Assembly: GCF_024397975.1 (NCBI RefSeq)
Contig: NZ_CP073745.1
Location: 1,390,501 to 1,454,500, forward strand
DNA length: 64,000 nucleotides
Origin: Bacterioplanoides sp. SCSIO 12839
Lineage (GTDB): Bacteria > Pseudomonadota > Gammaproteobacteria > Pseudomonadales > Oceanobacteraceae
Reading direction: 5' to 3'
Below are positions 47,739-56,282 of the stretch, in pieces. Every line of letters begins with the position of its first letter. Position 1 is the first letter of the stretch. The position numbers and the translations under genes were made by a program. A model generated the notes under the pieces. That model saw only the letters and a list, made by a program, of their open reading frames with translations, did not search any database and was not told the DNA's origin.

Positions 47739-48704
47739 TTATGCTGAGCGGCTGGCCTTATGTCGATACATCTTTTCGTCTGCATGGTTAATCCAATGGG
47801 CCAGTGGTAAATGCATATCGTCTATCTGCAGTACACCAAAACTCACACCGGTCGTGATGGTCGGATGCTCAGAAAAATACTGTTTTAAAGCCTGGTCAAC
47901 TTTATCGCAACTGTCATTTAAAGCGTTCAGGTTGTCAGTTTCAGCCAATAACAAAAACTCGTCACCACCAATCCTGGCCAACACATCGCTGCTTCTGAAA
48001 TGTTGGCGCAAAGATTCAGCAACATAAGTCAGGGCTTTATCGCCCAGATGATGTCCTAACTGATCATTGATACCTTTTAAACCGTTCATATCCATATAGA
48101 TCAGAGCTAAACGGGCATCATTGCGCTTCGCCAGCTGAATGCGCTGTTGCGCAACGGTTTCAAAACCACGGCGATTGTAGAGTCTGGTTAATTCATCAGT
48201 CATGGCCAATTCACGGAATTGATCGAAGTGATCCAGTAATAGCAGGTCAGCCTGAACAATATCGCGGAACTGACGAATCAGTTCCATGTAACTGTCGTCA
48301 TAGTTCGTGACTTTAAAGTCCATCACACAAATGGTGCCGAACGGTTGGCCATTGGGCCAATGAATGGGAACGCCGAGATACGAGTTAAAGCCATCATTGG
48401 CGACTTCTGGGTTCGTTTGCCACTCATGCTCTTCCGTTGCTTTTTGTACGTACAGTTCTTGCCCTGTTTGTACAATTTTACGGCAAAAAATATTCTCATC
48501 CGGCTCAATGACTGCACCTGGGCCGTAAGGGTTTTCATCTTGCTGACTGGCGATCGTGGTTTGGTAACCTTGATGGGTATGCTGCACAATAAAACCTGCC
48601 GGAGCCTGGAATAAGGTTGTCATCAGGTCGACGGTTTTTTGCCATTTACTGAAAGGAACCAGCTCTAAAGGTTGATCAAGCAACCATGCTTTTTTATCTG
48701 GCAT
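47739..48704 (-). CDS. Diguanylate cyclase with GAF sensor
   Basis: 321 residues from ATG 48704, where GGAG lies seven bases upstream; an in-frame start at 48722 is less likely. The GAF domain (about 20-155: FIVQHTHQGYQTTIASQQDENPYGPG, SYLGVPIHWPNGQPFGTICVMD) precedes the GGDEF domain (about 165-315). Active loop RIGGDEFLLLA; inhibitory-site RSSD lies five residues before it. It is probably active and product-inhibited. Convergent with the transglycosylase gene. Confidence 0.9.
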   Translation of the reverse strand: MPDKKAWLLDQPLELVPFSKWQKTVDLMTTLFQAPAGFIVQHTHQGYQTTIASQQDENPYGPGAVIEPDENIFCRKIVQTGQELYVQKATEEHEWQTNPEVANDGFNSYLGVPIHWPNGQPFGTICVMDFKVTNYDDSYMELIRQFRDIVQADLLLLDHFDQFRELAMTDELTRLYNRRGFETVAQQRIQLAKRNDARLALIYMDMNGLKGINDQLGHHLGDKALTYVAESLRQHFRSSDVLARIGGDEFLLLAETDNLNALNDSCDKVDQALKQYFSEHPTITTGVSFGVLQIDDMHLPLAHWINHADEKMYRHKASRSA

Positions 48705-48872
48705 CACAATCTCCAGCCACACTTATACAAAGAATAATAGCATTGTAAAAGTACTGAATATTGACCCGTAGCTGAGGTTTGGCGTGGTCCCAAGATTAAG
48801 AAGTTATATATTATATTTTTTTAATATCTAAAGTACCTAAAAGCACTCTTTGTTGGTGATTGTCTCGGCTTG

Positions 48873-50591
48873 TTAAGTGCCATAAAGCGGCTTTAACTCA
48901 GAAGAGCCACGATTGTTTTTCTGCTGACTTTCCATATTTTTTACCAACGCAAGTAAGTTTCCACCATTAAACGCGCTGCTGGTATCTGCTGCGTACAAAT
49001 GTGCGTTCAGTTCATCGAGTGCGGCATGCAATTTGGGTTCGTTGCTTAATTGCTTAAGTTGAGTCAGTTGGTTGATGTGATTATCCGGGTAACGCAGTTT
49101 GGCCCAGGCTATCAGGCTGGTTCTGATGGTGTTGGCATTGTTTGCCCGGCAAGCCTGCTGGAAAGCCTTCCAGCTGTCTTTTTCACGGAGGTGCGAATCA
49201 GGCTTCTGGGTCGGCTTTGCCGGATTGCGGTGATAAACACGCCACAGCCAGAAAACACTGAGCAGGTTGGTGATGAGTAATAAGGCCGAAACAATGACCC
49301 AGATACCTTGCCCGTTGTGAGAAAGGGTAAGTGAGGAGGATGATTGCTGCTGTGTGTGGCCAGGGTTGCTTGCTGCTGTATCCGTTGCGGTTGAGCCAAT
49401 GGCAGCTGAATCAGCCGTTTGTGTGGCGGCCTGAACCTCGATAGTTCGAGATGGCAGTACGGCATATTCTGTTTTTTGCAGCCGGGTATTCCACCAGGGA
49501 ACCCGAATTTCAGGCAGAACCAGTCGGCCTGCAGCGGTTGGCACTACTGCCATCGATTGTTCCAGTTCACCATTAATACCAGCTTCATTGACCGTTTCTG
49601 AATGATTGGACTGGTCTGGGTAATAACGCAACTTATCAACCACAGGCAGGGCAATTGCCGGTAACTGACTTCCGCTTAAGCCCTGTGCTTTGAGAATAAT
49701 GCTGCGGGTAATGGGTTCACCCACCGTCCAGTTCTGGTTGTTATCTGAAAAGGACTCACGGATGCTCACCTTAGTGCTCGGCAACCAGGGAGATTGTGGA
49801 TATTCCGCGGGGATAGGGAGCACATTAATTTCAATCGGTTTGCTGACCACACTGAGCGGTTGGCCGCGGCTCCAGCGGTCATAAGGGTTGCTGATACGCC
49901 CACTGAAGCGTTGCCCGGGAATCACCAATGTGCCACTTTCCTCTGGGAAGACAGCAAACTGGCGTTCAAATACACCAAAACGCTGGCCTTCAATAATGGT
50001 CTGATAAGAGCGAACTTCGCCAAGTTGCTGTACCCGGGCGTCAGTGACTTTAAAATCAGACAGAGAAGCACCTTCTGGCGATGTGGTGTAATAAAACTTT
50101 TCGGTATAGAGGATTTGCCCCTGCACATAAACAGGGCCTTCGCTGATGCTGATATCAAAGAAAAATTCCTTGGCGAGTTTTTCTTTTACGGAAGCCGATA
50201 CAGGCTGAACATCGATCACAATGGGTTGTGTGCTGGCACCGTTAAAACGGATGGCGGGTATGGTGATTTTTCCGGTTTTTTGAGGAGACAGCACAATGGC
50301 CCAGTCGGTGAAATATTCTGAGTTGCCGTTGATGGAACGAAACTGGGTCGATTGTTTTTTATTTAATACCCGAAAATCTTTTTCCAGTGGTGACAGATCC
50401 GGGCTACGGAAACTGACCTGTTCGTTATAACGCAGCAGTAAGGTGAAGGTGTCGTTTTCACCAACCACTTTACGATCAACACTGGCCGTCAGATCGGCTG
50501 CCATACTGATATTGGCAATTAACAAACCGAAGAGTAAAGTCAGCCACCATTGAATGGGCAGGTTATGTATTCGTTTGACAGGCGTTACCAT
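48873..50591 (-). CDS. batD: BatD family protein
   Basis: 572 residues. Signal peptide (cleavage near NISMAADL), several immunoglobulin-like repeats (ASVDRKVVGENDTFTLLLRYNE and similar), a membrane helix near 432-455 and a cytoplasmic C-terminal helical tail. It is last of the six-gene MoxR/Bat operon and overlaps the preceding gene by seven bases. Bat proteins are linked to stress tolerance and envelope integrity; the mechanism is poorly known. Confidence 0.88.
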   Translation of the reverse strand: MVTPVKRIHNLPIQWWLTLLFGLLIANISMAADLTASVDRKVVGENDTFTLLLRYNEQVSFRSPDLSPLEKDFRVLNKKQSTQFRSINGNSEYFTDWAIVLSPQKTGKITIPAIRFNGASTQPIVIDVQPVSASVKEKLAKEFFFDISISEGPVYVQGQILYTEKFYYTTSPEGASLSDFKVTDARVQQLGEVRSYQTIIEGQRFGVFERQFAVFPEESGTLVIPGQRFSGRISNPYDRWSRGQPLSVVSKPIEINVLPIPAEYPQSPWLPSTKVSIRESFSDNNQNWTVGEPITRSIILKAQGLSGSQLPAIALPVVDKLRYYPDQSNHSETVNEAGINGELEQSMAVVPTAAGRLVLPEIRVPWWNTRLQKTEYAVLPSRTIEVQAATQTADSAAIGSTATDTAASNPGHTQQQSSSSLTLSHNGQGIWVIVSALLLITNLLSVFWLWRVYHRNPAKPTQKPDSHLREKDSWKAFQQACRANNANTIRTSLIAWAKLRYPDNHINQLTQLKQLSNEPKLHAALDELNAHLYAADTSSAFNGGNLLALVKNMESQQKNNRGSSELKPLYGT

Positions 50592-52540
50592 AAAACATCC
50601 TCCTGTTGTTCATTGTCTCCGGCTTGTTGGCGATACTGATAAAGAAATTTTCGCTGTAATAAATTGCCGGGTTCATCGGGAATTCGATTGAGCCATTGCT
50701 GCATCGCGGCTTGTTCTTCACGGCTCAGGTCTGTTTGGGTTTCGGTTTGGGGTTGAGGTTGTTGAGCCTGATTTTCCTGCACAGCATTTTCTTTGGCTTC
50801 TTGTTCTATGTTCGCTTTTGACTCTTGCTCGGAGTTTTCCTTTGCTTTCTGCTCGGCGCTTTCTTTCGCTTTTTGCTCGGCGTTCTCCCTTGCTTTTTGT
50901 TCTGCAAAAGAATCATCTTCCTGACTAGATTGGTTTTGTTCGGAAGCGTTTTTCTGTTTAGCCGGTTTCTGTTGACCCGGCTTCTGTTGTTCTGAGTTTT
51001 GTTGGTTAGAGTTTTGTTGTTCAGAACTCTGTTGCTGATCTGAACCTTGCTGCTGTTGATCCTGTTTTTGTTGTTGTTCTGAATCTTGTTGCTGGTTTGA
51101 ACTTTGTTGGTTCTGTTGCTGCTCTTGTTGCTGCTGCTTCAGTGCTTGCTCAACAATCGCACGATTCTCGCGAGCATCGGCAAAATCAGGGTTTTGTTGC
51201 AATGCTTCATCGTAGGCCGCCAGTGCTTCCTGATACTGACCGTTCTGCGCCAGTGCATTGCCATAGTTGTAACGACCTGTCGCGGTTTGATTATTGGCGA
51301 AAGCGTCGAGTGATTGCTGGTAATCACCGGCACGATAAGCAGCAACCCCTTGCCAATCCGGATGTTCAAATCGAGAGGCAGCTTCAGCTGGGTTGGATTC
51401 CAATAATTTTGCACCTTGCTGATTTGGTGTTTGCCATAAGTTATCCCACAGCGATGGACTGCTTTGGTCGTCAGCCAACGCGGATTGTGGCTGTAACAGC
51501 GGCATAATAATGAATAAGGTCAGTAGTAATGTCGCCGGCGGCATAAATAATACGCCGCGCCGGAATAACATTAAGGTGATGGGTAACAGCAGAAAAATTA
51601 ACCAATAACCCTGGTCATGCCATTGATCAAATTGCGTTTGTTGCGACGATAATTGTTGTTCAAGCTGCACGTCGTTAGTGAGCAGGCTTTGCCAATCGCT
51701 ATCGTCGAAGCGCAGCGCTTGCCAGGGTGTCGACAACTGCTGTGATAATTCGCGTATGGGTTTTAAATCTAACTGTGGCAAAACAATATTGCCGCTGCCA
51801 TCGCGTAAAAATCCACTGTTAGGGACCGCAACCGGGGCTCCTTCGGCGGTACCTACCGCTAATACCGATAGTCGGAAGCGTTGTGGGTCCAATACCGTTT
51901 TAATGCGGCGGATATCTTTATGCTGTATGCCATCGGTAATTAACAATAATTGGGCGTGATTAATGCCCGTATCACTGACCAGCTGCTGTGCCAGAGCAAT
52001 GGCTTTGTCCGGGCGACTGCCTGGCTTAGGCATAATAAACGGTGACAGTGACGGCAGCAGGTTCTGAATGGTATCGCGGTCATCGGTGAGTGGTGTAACG
52101 GTATGAGCTTCACCGGAATAACTGATTAATGCCGTCAGACCATCCTGACGCGCACGAATAATATCGGTAATTTTCTGAATAGCCCGGGTGGCGCGATCGG
52201 GTGTTACGTCTTGCGCCGCCATAGACAGTGACATATCCAATAAAATAACCAGTGCATCCTGATTTTTTTGTACTGGTGCCGGAAGTTTTTGCCAGCTTGG
52301 GCCAGCCAGTGCCAGTGTGGTGATTAACCAGGCGAATAATATCAACCAGGTACCGCTGTGATTATTGCGTTGCAGGCTATTATCCAGCAGGTGCGGCAGC
52401 AGGTGAGCGTCCACCGCTTTGTGCCATTGTCCGGCACCGAGCTGGCGTTTCAGTAACAGGATAAAAAACAGCAAAGCCGGGAGCAGGGCTAATAACCATA
52501 ACGGGCGGAGAAAATGAAACTGCTGAATCCACTCCATCAT
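50585..52540 (-). CDS. BatB/BatC-type fusion: VWA domain, TPR, Gln-rich tail
   Basis: 651 residues. Membrane helices at about 13-30 and 60-78; VWA domain (about 85-280) with MIDAS DMSLS; membrane helices near 310-360; TPR region (about 395-470: YNYGNALAQNGQYQEALAAYDEALQQNP). A low-complexity tail follows: a Gln/Ser/Asn-rich stretch (about 475-545) and then repeats of A-EQKAKE type (about 550-590). The C-terminus has the conserved QQWLNRIPDEPGNLLQRKFLYQY. In Bacteroidetes the VWA and TPR parts are separate batB and batC; here they are fused, as in many gammaproteobacteria. Confidence 0.88.
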   Translation of the reverse strand: MMEWIQQFHFLRPLWLLALLPALLFFILLLKRQLGAGQWHKAVDAHLLPHLLDNSLQRNNHSGTWLILFAWLITTLALAGPSWQKLPAPVQKNQDALVILLDMSLSMAAQDVTPDRATRAIQKITDIIRARQDGLTALISYSGEAHTVTPLTDDRDTIQNLLPSLSPFIMPKPGSRPDKAIALAQQLVSDTGINHAQLLLITDGIQHKDIRRIKTVLDPQRFRLSVLAVGTAEGAPVAVPNSGFLRDGSGNIVLPQLDLKPIRELSQQLSTPWQALRFDDSDWQSLLTNDVQLEQQLSSQQTQFDQWHDQGYWLIFLLLPITLMLFRRGVLFMPPATLLLTLFIIMPLLQPQSALADDQSSPSLWDNLWQTPNQQGAKLLESNPAEAASRFEHPDWQGVAAYRAGDYQQSLDAFANNQTATGRYNYGNALAQNGQYQEALAAYDEALQQNPDFADARENRAIVEQALKQQQQEQQQNQQSSNQQQDSEQQQKQDQQQQGSDQQQSSEQQNSNQQNSEQQKPGQQKPAKQKNASEQNQSSQEDDSFAEQKARENAEQKAKESAEQKAKENSEQESKANIEQEAKENAVQENQAQQPQPQTETQTDLSREEQAAMQQWLNRIPDEPGNLLQRKFLYQYRQQAGDNEQQEDVLW

Positions 52541-53586
52541 TGCGATCCTCCGGCATTGTTGCTCTCATTATTTGAGTTATTGGAAGGAGGCATCAGACGC
52601 TGAAAAACAGACAGCTGTTTTAGTGTCAGCAACAAGCTCAGAATAAATGCCGTTAATAATGGCCAGTGATACAAATTTTGTTGGGGACGATATATTTGTG
52701 GGTCTTTTTCGGTTGGTTCTAATTCATCGATAAACTGATAAATTTGCTGCAACTCTTCACTGTTTCGGGCACGGAAAAACGCACCGTCGGTTTGCTGAGC
52801 AATTTGGCGTAAGGCTGTTTCATCGAGGTCACGGGACGGATTAATGCGACGGGTGCCAAAGAAACTCGGCACTTCCATAACATCCGCGCCCAGGCCAATG
52901 GTGTAAATTTTCACGCTGTTCTGAGCGGCTAATTCAGCGGCTTTTAACGGCTCAACTTCGCCGGCGGTGTTAGCACCGTCGGTTAATAAAATCATCACCC
53001 GGCTGTTTTCGGGATTATTCTGTAAACGTTTGATGGTCAGGCCAATGGCGTCACCAATGGCTGTCTTTTTACCGGCAAGACCAATTTGTGCTTCCGTCAT
53101 AAATTGGTTCACCGTCGCCGTATCAAACGTCAGTGGTGCCTGCAAATAGGCATTAGAACCAAATAACAACAGCCCCAGCCGGTCACCCTGGCGTTGTTGA
53201 ATAAAATCATTCAGCACCTGTTTCACCACAAATAAGCGATTAACCGGCCGGTTATTCCAGCTCATGTCTTCCGCTTCCATGCTTTGTGAAATATCCACGG
53301 CCAGCATCAGGTCACGACCGCTGATGGGCATTTGCACAACGTCTCCGGATTGATAAGGTCGGGCCAATGCGGTGAGTACACAGAGCCAGATGGCCAGAGG
53401 CAATAGCCATTGGCCACGCTGGCTGTCGAGGGATTGGGTTTGCTGATGTTGATCGCGGCTCCAACCTGATAACGATGGCACGCGTAGCGCGGCTTGCTGG
53501 GTTTTGGCTGCCGGGATAAACGCACGAATAATCCAGGGCAGCGGAATGAATAAAAACGCCCAGGGCCAGTGCCAGGTTAATTCCAT
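52537..53586 (-). CDS. batA: BatA-type VWA membrane protein
   Basis: 349 residues. Membrane helices at about 8-24 and 57-75, VWA domain (about 90-290) with MIDAS motif DISQSME and ILLTDGANTAG, and a C-terminal helix (about 308-328). The metal-binding residues are intact, so ligand binding at the periplasmic face is likely. It overlaps its neighbours by one to four bases, so translation is coupled. Confidence 0.88.
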   Translation of the reverse strand: MELTWHWPWAFLFIPLPWIIRAFIPAAKTQQAALRVPSLSGWSRDQHQQTQSLDSQRGQWLLPLAIWLCVLTALARPYQSGDVVQMPISGRDLMLAVDISQSMEAEDMSWNNRPVNRLFVVKQVLNDFIQQRQGDRLGLLLFGSNAYLQAPLTFDTATVNQFMTEAQIGLAGKKTAIGDAIGLTIKRLQNNPENSRVMILLTDGANTAGEVEPLKAAELAAQNSVKIYTIGLGADVMEVPSFFGTRRINPSRDLDETALRQIAQQTDGAFFRARNSEELQQIYQFIDELEPTEKDPQIYRPQQNLYHWPLLTAFILSLLLTLKQLSVFQRLMPPSNNSNNESNNAGGSQ

Positions 53587-54116
53587 TACACAGTTTCCTT
53601 GTGGCGGTTGAGGTGTTTCAGCCAGTTGTTACAAGCCGCTAGAAAGGCATCGGGTTGCAGTTCAGCGAGCTGTTCCGCCGGGCAATATAAGCCCTGGCTT
53701 AATGCTTGGGCATTATTGCCGGTAAACGGTGTGGTGGTGGCTGACTGATTAAGAAAATCCACCCAGGCATCTCCACTGAGCGACAAACCTTGCGGCAGGC
53801 GTGAACGGCACAGGCGCTTCAGAATCTGATTGGCTTGTTGCAAAAATAACTGATTATTTTGGTGCTGTTGCCATGCCTGATAGCTCTGTTGCAAAGCGCG
53901 CTTGGCGGCTCGTTTATCACGGTTGGATTGATAACGCCGATACAACAGCCAACCGAATAAGACGGATAGTCCAATAACCAGGACAATCAACAGCCACCAT
54001 CCGGGTGCCAGAGGCCACCAGTGAATGGCTTCTGGTAAGTGCAGCTCTTTTAATGGCAGTGACTGGGCTTGGGCCTGGTGTTGAGGCGCAGCTGAAGGTA
54101 ATGCTGTTGGATTCAT
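53586..54116 (-). CDS. DUF4381 family membrane protein
   Basis: 176 residues. The N-terminal region LPLKELHLPEAIHWWPLAPGWWLLIVLVIGLSVLFGWLLYRRY holds the signature Pro/Trp stretch of DUF4381 and one membrane helix. A helical cytoplasmic domain with LPQGLSLSGDAWVDFLNQ follows. It always sits between DUF58 and BatA genes in such operons. Function unknown. Confidence 0.85.
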   Translation of the reverse strand: MNPTALPSAAPQHQAQAQSLPLKELHLPEAIHWWPLAPGWWLLIVLVIGLSVLFGWLLYRRYQSNRDKRAAKRALQQSYQAWQQHQNNQLFLQQANQILKRLCRSRLPQGLSLSGDAWVDFLNQSATTTPFTGNNAQALSQGLYCPAEQLAELQPDAFLAACNNWLKHLNRHKETV

Positions 54117-55084
54117 CCTGCTCGTCCTATGCCTAATCCCTGCCGCAATTTATTCAGGGGCTCATCATTGGTAGAGAGTGAAATCAAAGGAACCTTCAGG
54201 CGTGACATATGTTGCGCCAGCTGTTGTTGTTGCTGGGCAAAGAGTTGTCGATGTTGTTGGCGCGCCTGTTGAGAGTGCGTATCCAGCATCAGTTTGTTCG
54301 TGCCGTCAGTGAGGTTATATAAACCCGCTGGTGGCAGTTCGGCTTCCATCGGATCGGATAAATGAATGGCGGTCAGTTCACTGTGGCGACTGACATTAAA
54401 TAATTGCTGCTCACAATGATCATCAAAGCCATGCCAATCACTGATAAAAAAGATAGCGCTGCCGGGGCGAACCACGCGTCGTAAATGACGACAAATCTGC
54501 TGCATCCGTTGTGCAGGCGATGAGGCAGTTTCAGGCGATGCTGTAGCTTCAGGTTTTGTATGAGAATTGGACGTCAACGACGAAGGTAGGTCGGCCAGAT
54601 TATGCAGCAGCTGTAATACCTGCTTGCGGCCAGTTTTCGGACGTAAATCAATTTCCTGCTGATCATCAAACACCAGACCACCGATGCGATCACCATTGTT
54701 CAGTGCTGCCCAGCTGAGCAGGGCGCTCAGGTCGGCAGCCAGCACACTTTTTAAGGTACGACGGGTGCCAAACTGCATATTTGCTCTGAGGTCACAGACA
54801 ATCATCACCGGGCGCTCTCGCTCTTCCCGGAACAGTTTTATATGCGCTTCTCCGGTGCGTGCGGTGACCCGCCAATCCATCGCGCGGATATCATCTCCTG
54901 CCTGGTACTGGCGCACTTCGGCAAAGTCGAGACCGCGGCCCCGAATTCCTGAGGTATGGGTGCCGGCCAGATCATTTAAAATACGTTTCTGCTTGCGCAG
55001 TGGAATCTGGCTGGCTAACTCTCTCAGGCCAACCAGATTGGAGGGCAAAATATCAACGCCGCTGGAAAAACGTTCGGTGAGCAT
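54113..55084 (-). CDS. DUF58 domain protein
   Basis: 323 residues, cytoplasmic, without membrane helices. The DUF58 core is clear: GRGLDFAEVRQYQAGDDIRAMDWRVTARTGEAHIKLFREERERPVMIVCDL (about 50-100), a VWA-like fold with a degenerate MIDAS (DLRAN). A Ser/Thr/Glu-rich insert lies near 178-190. It is two bases downstream of the moxR stop and overlaps the DUF4381 gene. Confidence 0.88.
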   Translation of the reverse strand: MLTERFSSGVDILPSNLVGLRELASQIPLRKQKRILNDLAGTHTSGIRGRGLDFAEVRQYQAGDDIRAMDWRVTARTGEAHIKLFREERERPVMIVCDLRANMQFGTRRTLKSVLAADLSALLSWAALNNGDRIGGLVFDDQQEIDLRPKTGRKQVLQLLHNLADLPSSLTSNSHTKPEATASPETASSPAQRMQQICRHLRRVVRPGSAIFFISDWHGFDDHCEQQLFNVSRHSELTAIHLSDPMEAELPPAGLYNLTDGTNKLMLDTHSQQARQQHRQLFAQQQQQLAQHMSRLKVPLISLSTNDEPLNKLRQGLGIGRAG

Positions 55085-55086
55085 GA

Positions 55087-56070
55087 TCAGCCTACAGCCA
55101 CTCGCTGGATTAATTCGTTGATCACTTTATTGGCCGTCATGCCACTGGCTTCCGCTTCAAAGCTTAATAACAAACGATGACGTAACACATCATGTAATAC
55201 CGCCTGAACATCATCCGGGCTGACAAAGTCACGGCCTTGTAACCAAGCGTGTGCGCGGGCACAACGATCAAGTGCAATGGTGCCTCGCGGGCTGGCGCCA
55301 AATTCAATCCAGCTGGCCAGGTCGTCACCGTAATCCTGAGGTTTGCGCGTCGCCATAATTAACTGAACGATATATTGTTCAACTGGCTCGCTCATGTGTA
55401 ATGCCAATGCCTGCTGGCGTGCGGCAAAAATATCCTGCTGGCTGAGTGTCACATCGATGTGGTTGTCCTGATGTAAGGCTTCGCCTCGTGCCAGGCGTAG
55501 AATCTGTTGTTCTGCCTCGGCATCCGGATAATCAATGCTGACGTGCATCAGGAAACGATCCAGCTGAGCTTCCGGCAGTGGATAGGTGCCTTCCTGTTCA
55601 ATCGGGTTTTGTGTGGCCATTACCAGAAACAGCTCGGGCAGAGCGCGGGTAACGCCCCCGACGGTGACCTGACGTTCTGCCATGGCTTCCAGTAAGGCGC
55701 TCTGGACTTTAGCCGGAGCCCGGTTAATTTCGTCGGCCAGAATCAGGTTATGGAAAATAGGACCAGCCTGAAAATCAAACGATTGTTGCTCCGGGCGGTA
55801 CACCTCGGTACCGGTGATATCGCCGGGCAATAAGTCCGGAGTGAACTGCACCCGTTTGAAATCGCCTTCCAGACGTTCAGCCAGTGCATTAATGGCTTTG
55901 GTTTTTGCCAAGCCCGGTGCGCCTTCCACTAACAGATGGCCATCGGCCAGCAAACTGATTAATAAGCGCTCGACTAAATGGGGTTGTCCGATGATTTGCT
56001 GTTGCAGCGATTGCTTGAGTTGTGCAAATCCTTGTTGTTCTGGAAACTCTTGTTGTGTCATGTCCAGCAA
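55087..56070 (-). CDS. MoxR family AAA+ ATPase
   Basis: 327 residues. Walker A GAPGLAKTKAIN (about 55-66), Walker B ILADEINRAPAKVQSALLEAM (about 118-138), sensor 1 MATQNPIEQEGTYPLPEAQLDRF. MoxR ATPases act as chaperones for VWA proteins, here the BatA and BatB/C products encoded downstream. First gene of the operon, divergent from the glutamate dehydrogenase gene. Confidence 0.93.
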   Translation of the reverse strand: MLDMTQQEFPEQQGFAQLKQSLQQQIIGQPHLVERLLISLLADGHLLVEGAPGLAKTKAINALAERLEGDFKRVQFTPDLLPGDITGTEVYRPEQQSFDFQAGPIFHNLILADEINRAPAKVQSALLEAMAERQVTVGGVTRALPELFLVMATQNPIEQEGTYPLPEAQLDRFLMHVSIDYPDAEAEQQILRLARGEALHQDNHIDVTLSQQDIFAARQQALALHMSEPVEQYIVQLIMATRKPQDYGDDLASWIEFGASPRGTIALDRCARAHAWLQGRDFVSPDDVQAVLHDVLRHRLLLSFEAEASGMTANKVINELIQRVAVG

Positions 56071-56229
56071 TTCCTAGAGCCTTGTTTTAGTTACGATTTT
56101 ATTGGATCTCAACGAAGGGTCAATGTCTCTGTCGGGCCGATCAGCACAAGTTTCGTCGAATGCTGTCAGGGAGTGTAAAGAGTGTTTCGCTTGGTGGATA
56201 TTATTTAGCTTAAGGATAATAAGGATCTT

Positions 56230-56272
56230 TTGTAACTAACTGCTACGCTTAGGTTAACTGTGTTTGTTACAA
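56230..56272 (+). promoter_or_regulatory. Inverted repeat abutting the gdhB ribosome binding site
   Basis: TTGTAACTAAC (56230-56240) and GTTTGTTACAA (56262-56272) are complementary at 10 of 11 positions, with a 21-base gap. The right arm runs into the ribosome binding site AAGGA (56271-56275) of the gene at 56283. It could be an operator with two half sites or an RNA hairpin controlling translation. Confidence 0.5.
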
Positions 56273-56282
56273 GGAATGCTCC

